A DNA stretch of 64,000 bases from assembly GCF_036227325.1 (NCBI RefSeq), contig NZ_CP109467.1:6696001-6760000 (forward strand), given 5' to 3'. Shown here one piece after another: positions 59,624-64,000 of the stretch (the first letter of the stretch is position 1; each line of letters begins with the position of its first letter). The translations under genes were made by a program, and so were the position numbers. Under the pieces are notes generated by a model. It was not told the origin of the DNA. It did not search any database and saw only the letters and a program-made list of their open reading frames with translations. The stretch comes from Streptomyces sp. NBC_01465 (GTDB lineage Bacteria; Actinomycetota; Actinomycetes; Streptomycetales; Streptomycetaceae).

Positions 59624-61258
59624 TCAACTCTCCTTCTTCGAAGCGATGTTGACCCTAGTCGCCGACCGCGGCCCCGGTACGCCCGCGGCCGGATCCTCCG
59701 CGACGAGGGCCCCGGTCCGCAGCCCCGACCGGCCCAGCATCCAGAGCACCGGCTCCGCCGCCCTGCGCTGCTCGCTCTCCAGCGCACCCGCACCGGTGGC
59801 CGCGTGGGCGCTGACCGCCCAGTAGCGGGCGGCGCCGAAGTCGTGCCCCAGGCTCCGTACCAGCGCACCCAGACCGACCTCCGTCAGCCAGTCGTCGATC
59901 CGCGCACCCGGCACCGGCAGCGAGGCGAGCTGGTCCAGGACGTCCCGCTTGGTGACCACGGTCGCCACCGGGATGCGCCGGCGCCGCCCCGTGAGCGCCG
60001 CCAGTTCACCCGCCAGCCCCTGGTACGTGTCGAAGGGGCCCTGATCGGAAGGGCTGGCAGCGTTCACCCGCGCCGCGTCGTCGCTCCCCAGGGCCCGCCG
60101 CACCTGCGGCTCGGCCAGCACGTCGGCGACCAGGATCACCCCGTCCGCATGGGCCAGATAGTTCTGCTCCCTGACCGCACCGGCGTCGCGCAGGGACTCG
60201 CCCATCGGGTCGTACAGATACAGCAGCCTGCGCCGCCGCCCGTGCCCGATCTGCAGCATGAAGGCGCGCGGCTGGCCGCCCTGGGTCTTCATCGCCCAAC
60301 CGGTCTGCGTCAGCTGCTGGTTGAGCGTCCCGGAATCCCGCCGGTCGTCGTCGGACGCGAACTCCACCGTCAGCGCGGACCGGTGCGACCACGACTGCAG
60401 TCCGGCCACGACCGCCGCCATCAGCATCGTCTTGCCCGACGAGGTCCCGCCGACCAGCGGAAGATGCACGACCCGGGTCGTGCCCACCGCGGCCGGCAGC
60501 AGCTGGTCGCAGTGCGGACAGCGGGCCGTCAGCTTGGCGCGGCCCGCGAGCGAGGTGGTGACCAGCCGCTGCCCGCAGCTGCACGCGTGCCACAGCGCCC
60601 CGTACCGCCCGGGCCTCAACTCCCGGTGTGCCGCCTTGCATTGGGGACAGTGGTGCACGGCGAGCGGCACCGGCAGATAGCAGCCGGGATACGGGCACTT
60701 CATCCGGATCCCGCGGGCCAGCCGCCACCCCCGCTCCACGCCCCGCAGCACCAGGGCGGTGCCCGCGGGCAGCAGCCAGGCGACACCGAGCAGCGCGGCG
60801 AAGACACACAGCACCGTCGAGACGACCAGTGCGGCGATCAGCGCCCCGAGCCCCGCCCCGACCGCCGTCCCCGTCGCGACGAGCCGCATCACCAGACGCG
60901 TGAAGCCGTTCTCGCCCAGGCGCCCCGTGGCCGGTCGCCGACCCCGGTAGAGGTTCTTCGCGTAGTGCCCGACCCACTGCTGGGTCAGCCGGTGCCAGAT
61001 GATCCAGTACGAGCTGCGCGTCGCGGCCCCGGCGTCCGACCACATCTGCCGCGACCAGTACGCGCGCTGCGCGGGCTCACCCGTGCCGACGAGCGGAATC
61101 CGCCGGTCGGGAGCCCCGGTGCGCCACGGTCCCAGCACCTGGGCCGCACCCACCAGGGACAGACTGAGCAGATGCCACAGCGTGTAGAAGACGCAGAGCG
61201 GTACGGCGACCAGGCCCACCGCCCACAGCGCGACAACAACCAAGCCCCAGCTGCTCAT
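59624..61258 (-). CDS. Membrane TRAFAC-type GTPase with zinc ribbons (DO-GTPase2-like)
   Basis: 544 residues from the ATG at 61258 (ATGA overlap with GAP1). N-terminal helix at ~5-30 and a helix pair at ~125-170 place it in the membrane. Zinc ribbons lie at ~188-207 (CPYPGC...CPQC) and ~226-250 (CSCG...CPHC). The P-loop GGTSSGKT is at 270-277, the switch/Walker B LYLYDPMGE at ~347-354 and TKRD (G4-like) at 436-439. I recall such proteins as DO-GTPase2 in predicted conflict systems. The C-terminal EPVLWMLGRSGL (~502-513) recurs in the partial gene upstream of GAP1. Confidence 0.85.
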   Translation of the reverse strand: MSSWGLVVVALWAVGLVAVPLCVFYTLWHLLSLSLVGAAQVLGPWRTGAPDRRIPLVGTGEPAQRAYWSRQMWSDAGAATRSSYWIIWHRLTQQWVGHYAKNLYRGRRPATGRLGENGFTRLVMRLVATGTAVGAGLGALIAALVVSTVLCVFAALLGVAWLLPAGTALVLRGVERGWRLARGIRMKCPYPGCYLPVPLAVHHCPQCKAAHRELRPGRYGALWHACSCGQRLVTTSLAGRAKLTARCPHCDQLLPAAVGTTRVVHLPLVGGTSSGKTMLMAAVVAGLQSWSHRSALTVEFASDDDRRDSGTLNQQLTQTGWAMKTQGGQPRAFMLQIGHGRRRRLLYLYDPMGESLRDAGAVREQNYLAHADGVILVADVLAEPQVRRALGSDDAARVNAASPSDQGPFDTYQGLAGELAALTGRRRRIPVATVVTKRDVLDQLASLPVPGARIDDWLTEVGLGALVRSLGHDFGAARYWAVSAHAATGAGALESEQRRAAEPVLWMLGRSGLRTGALVAEDPAAGVPGPRSATRVNIASKKES

Positions 61259-63729
61259 GACTCCCTGCCGCCCTTCCGCGGCGGCTCCACATCGCCCCAC
61301 CGCGTGGAGTCTGCGGCCCCGGATCCGTACCCGCGCCGCCCCCGCCCGCCGCCGAAACGCTGGGCGAACCGGCCGAAGGCCCCCGGCCGGTTCCACGTAC
61401 GGAACCCCTCGGCCCAACGGCCCCCGGCCCGCTCAAGACGCTGCTCCACCGCCGCGATGTCCCCGTCCGGCAGCGCCCGTACGATCGGCCGCAGCACGTC
61501 CTCGAGCAGCACGTTCCGCGTGTTGTCCCAGTCCGTGCTCGCCCCCGAGTGCCCGCTCCACGCCGTGAAGCAGTCGGCGACGTAACCCGGTGAGATCCGC
61601 AGCCGGTTCAGCACCCTCTCGTCGCGCGCCGCACGCCCGTACGCCGCGATCAGATCCGCGTCGCCACTGTGCGTCAGCGCGAACAGCTCACCGTCCGGCA
61701 CGTCGTCGCCCAGCAGCCGCCGCGCAAGCGCCCGGAAGGTCCGCTCCAGTACGACGGGCTCCACCGGATCGGCGGCCGACCGCAGACTCAGCACCCGCGC
61801 GGTCCACCCCTCGGGCGCCGTCCCCTCCCTCAACTGCCCGGCGAAATCAAGCAGCATCAGCGCCCCGCGCACCTGCGCGTCCAGCTCCCCGGTGAAACGC
61901 CGCAACAGATCACGGGCGAGCGCAGGAACATCCGGATCGTCCACCGACCCCTCCAGCGCGGCCCGCACCAGCACCGTCCAGGTGCCCGCCGTCCGGTGCG
62001 CGTCCGACCCCGTCTCGTCCAGCATCAGCCGCGCCTCGCCCGCCCGCGGCACCACCCCGTCCCACACCAGCGCCACCGCGGTCCGCAGCACCAGCGGCTC
62101 GGCGAACGGCGACATGCCCGACGCCCGCAGCACCGAGTGCAGCGTCGACACCCGGTCCCCGTTCCCGACCCGCGAAGCCTCCGCGCACATCCGCAAGTGC
62201 GGCAGCGCCTGCATCCCGGTGAAGGGCAGCGCGGTCCGCTCCAGCATCCGCGCCGCCGCCGGCGGATCCCCCGCGGCGAACGTGTCCAGCTTCTCCAGGA
62301 GCGCGGCCCGCAGCTCGAACTGCTCCTCCAGACACAGCCGTACGGACGGCGTGTAGACCCCGTCGGGATCGGCGAGCAGCGCCCTCGAGAGCTTCCGCGC
62401 GAGATCCGGCAGCAGATCCGTACAGTCCACGTCGAGCGTGTCCGCGATCCGCAGCAGCTCCAGCGGCCGCACCGCATCGGTCCCGTGCGCCACCCCCTCA
62501 CGGATCTCGGGCCCGAGCTCCGCCGCGAGCCGCTGCCGCAGCCCCTCGGTGAGAGCCGACCTGCGTACGGGAGAGAGCCCGGCCCCCGCCGTCCGCACCG
62601 CCTCCGTGAGCAGCAGCGCCGCGAGCGGAGCGGTCACCGCCGCCGGGACCCGCCCCTCGAGCGCCGCGAAGAGCCGCCCCAGTGCCGCCGACTCCTCGGC
62701 GTGCCGCTCCTCGCCCGGCGCGCACACCGTGGCGACGAGCCGCTCCAGCTGCTCCTCGTCCAGTACGTCGATCCGCCCCGGCACCCAGCCGACCCCGGCC
62801 GCCCGGCTGCCCGCGGGCAGCGCGATCCCCGCACCCAGCGCGAGAGCGGCCAGCGGCCCGGCCTCGAAGGGCCCTTCCGACAAGGCTTCCGCGGCCCTGA
62901 ACAGCTCAGGGGCCCGCCCCAGCCACACCCGCGCCGCCGTCTGCGCCCACGCGTCGGCGGTCCCCTCGACGGGCCCCGCCCTCCCCGCGCAGTGGTGCAG
63001 CCGGTAACGGTGGTCGTGCCCGCTCATCGACTGCGCGTCGTCCGGCAGCACCCCGATGATCTGCTGCCGCGCCTGCTGCGGACGCCTGGTGTACGTGGTG
63101 AAGGTCAGCCGGCGCGCGCTCTCCAGCGGCAGCACCGCACTCCCCAGCGCCACCCACTGCGCCACGTCCGCGCTGCGCTGCTCCACCAGAACGATCTGCG
63201 GCGCCGCCGGGTCCTCGCACAGCCGCCGCAGATCACCGAAGAAGCCCGCCAGCCACGCCGCGCGCGAAGCGGCGAACGAGGCCAGACCGTCCACGCCGAA
63301 GAGCCCCGAGGGCGCCAGCTTCTCCAACGGCGCCGGCACCCCGCCCTCCGGGGTGCGCACCGCCCACTGCGAGGAGTCCCAGGCGGTGATGGGGAGCACC
63401 CCGCCGGGCAGCTGCGCCCCGTCCGGCAGATGCACGGCATGGGCGTGGAAATTGCCCCACCGCCCGCTGTAGTCGGCGCCCGTGTAGACGGTCCTGGCCA
63501 GCAGCCGCCCGCCGTCGGACAGCACGCTGTGACTCAACGCCTGCGGAAAATCGGCGAGTTCGGCATCGGTCGGCCGGGGCGGGGCATCGCGCGGCGGTTC
63601 GTACCCGATCAGCTGCTCGGCCTCCCTCAGCAGCGACTGCGGCAGCCCGGGCGACACCGCCGTGAAGCGGAAACCCGAACCGTCGGGCCCGGGCGGAGCC
63701 GAGGTGTAGTGGAGCTGTGCCAGGCTCAT
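61255..63729 (-). CDS. GAP1-like GTPase-associated protein
   Basis: 824 residues from 63729 (ATGA overlap with the upstream partial gene). The N-terminal domain (~1-140: LAQLHYTSAPPGPDGSGFRFTAVSPGLPQSLLREAEQLIGYEPPRD, FHAHAVHLPD) fits what I remember as GAP1-N2, the middle (~150-300, WAVRTPEGG..., RRLTFTTYTRRPQQARQQIIGVLPD) GAP1-M, and the long helical rest GAP1-C. These families occur beside DO-GTPases in predicted bacterial immunity or conflict systems. No catalytic motif is evident; a sensor or scaffold role is inferred. The C-terminus is Gly/Arg-rich. Confidence 0.82.
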   Translation of the reverse strand: MSLAQLHYTSAPPGPDGSGFRFTAVSPGLPQSLLREAEQLIGYEPPRDAPPRPTDAELADFPQALSHSVLSDGGRLLARTVYTGADYSGRWGNFHAHAVHLPDGAQLPGGVLPITAWDSSQWAVRTPEGGVPAPLEKLAPSGLFGVDGLASFAASRAAWLAGFFGDLRRLCEDPAAPQIVLVEQRSADVAQWVALGSAVLPLESARRLTFTTYTRRPQQARQQIIGVLPDDAQSMSGHDHRYRLHHCAGRAGPVEGTADAWAQTAARVWLGRAPELFRAAEALSEGPFEAGPLAALALGAGIALPAGSRAAGVGWVPGRIDVLDEEQLERLVATVCAPGEERHAEESAALGRLFAALEGRVPAAVTAPLAALLLTEAVRTAGAGLSPVRRSALTEGLRQRLAAELGPEIREGVAHGTDAVRPLELLRIADTLDVDCTDLLPDLARKLSRALLADPDGVYTPSVRLCLEEQFELRAALLEKLDTFAAGDPPAAARMLERTALPFTGMQALPHLRMCAEASRVGNGDRVSTLHSVLRASGMSPFAEPLVLRTAVALVWDGVVPRAGEARLMLDETGSDAHRTAGTWTVLVRAALEGSVDDPDVPALARDLLRRFTGELDAQVRGALMLLDFAGQLREGTAPEGWTARVLSLRSAADPVEPVVLERTFRALARRLLGDDVPDGELFALTHSGDADLIAAYGRAARDERVLNRLRISPGYVADCFTAWSGHSGASTDWDNTRNVLLEDVLRPIVRALPDGDIAAVEQRLERAGGRWAEGFRTWNRPGAFGRFAQRFGGGRGRRGYGSGAADSTRWGDVEPPRKGGRES

Positions 63730-64000
63730 GCGCTGGTCCCCTTGCCCTTCTTGCGTACCGGAAGCAGCCCGCGCCGCCCGAGCAGCCACAACAGCGGATC
63801 CTCGACGCGCAACGGCCGCGGCCCCGCCTTCGGCGCGTCCGCGGGAGCGTTCGCCGGCGGCGGAGCCCCCAGCGCGGATATCCCGAAGAGCGACAACTCC
63901 GAGAAGTCCCGCTCCAGTTGACGGGAGAGACCGCCCGAGTCCCACCCCTCCATCAGCGACCGCATCTCCTCGTGCACGGCCTGCCGGTCCTCCTCGTCCA
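63726..64000 (-). CDS. Upstream island gene, C-terminal part (continues past the window)
   Basis: Open to the right edge; the last ~91 codons are visible. An acidic helical stretch (DEEDRQAVHEEMRSLMEGWD) is followed by LSRQLERDFSELSLFGISALG, a Pro/Ala linker, and DPLLWLLGRRGLLP near the end. The latter motif matches the GTPase C-terminus (EPVLWMLGRSGL). It overlaps GAP1 by 4 bases and so belongs to the operon. Family not recognisable from this part. Confidence 0.7.
   Translation of the reverse strand, partial: DEEDRQAVHEEMRSLMEGWDSGGLSRQLERDFSELSLFGISALGAPPPANAPADAPKAGPRPLRVEDPLLWLLGRRGLLPVRKKGKGTSA

Overview
The window is high-GC actinobacterial DNA, almost certainly Streptomyces. Evidence: strong third-position GC bias, twin-arginine and lipoprotein signals of streptomycete type, GTG starts, many 4-base stop/start overlaps, and a gene order (hemE, hemY/cgoX, chdC, DUF692, PPK2, ribD-like, murC) that I remember from the S. 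coelicolor SCO6030-6060 region. No tRNA, rRNA, CRISPR array, insertion sequence or prophage was seen. No gene-free stretch exceeds 300 bases; the largest gaps are 54481-54709 and 30882-31081, both described below.

Layout. 1-5.0 kb: tail of hemE, a CoA-disulfide-reductase-like flavoprotein, a DUF4349 lipoprotein, then cgoX-chdC, the last steps of the coproporphyrin-dependent haem route. 5.0-11.1 kb: a secreted peptidase and a set of two TIGR04222 membrane proteins (one with a Ser/Gly/Cys repeat tail), a DUF4142 protein and a DUF692/MNIO enzyme; the Cys-rich tail plus MNIO pairing suggests peptide modification. 11.1-23.5 kb: housekeeping genes (PTH2, AIM24, ABC pair, polysaccharide deacetylase, baeRF3, PPK2, PhoX, OsmC, ZapE, RibD-like, MurC, MsrB). 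23.5-26.7 kb: a BglF-type PTS permease with a BglG/LicT-type antiterminator and a recognisable RAT/terminator leader. 26.7-41.4 kb: plant or host polysaccharide use: GH59 hydrolase, a DeoR/LacI hybrid regulator, sugar ABC operon with a 2-hydroxyacid dehydrogenase and YesL-like protein, a GlxA regulator facing HD and NTF2-like genes, a PL1 pectate lyase and an aldehyde dehydrogenase. 41.4-42.3 kb: ohr/ohrR with a palindromic operator.

42.3-46.2 kb: a compact four-gene RiPP operon: 40-residue precursor, radical SAM maturase (C-x7-C-x2-C), DUF5825-like partner and MFS exporter. 46.2-53.6 kb: a second sugar ABC operon (DUF2264/GH154-like hydrolase, 2-hydroxyacid dehydrogenase, ABC transporter, DeoR/LacI hybrid regulator), a paralogous module to the one at 30-35 kb. 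53.7-54.5 kb: a PrmC-like methyltransferase.

54.7-64 kb: a predicted conflict/signalling island. On the minus strand a tightly overlapping operon runs: partial gene off the right edge, GAP1-like protein, membrane DO-GTPase2-like GTPase with zinc ribbons, a 43-residue membrane peptide, a 17-codon mini-ORF, vWA, PP2C phosphatase and Ser/Thr kinase. Two convergent plus-strand genes share a Gly-x-Val-x-Gly-Pro-Ser-Asn-Phe-Gly motif and look like partners or effectors of the same system.
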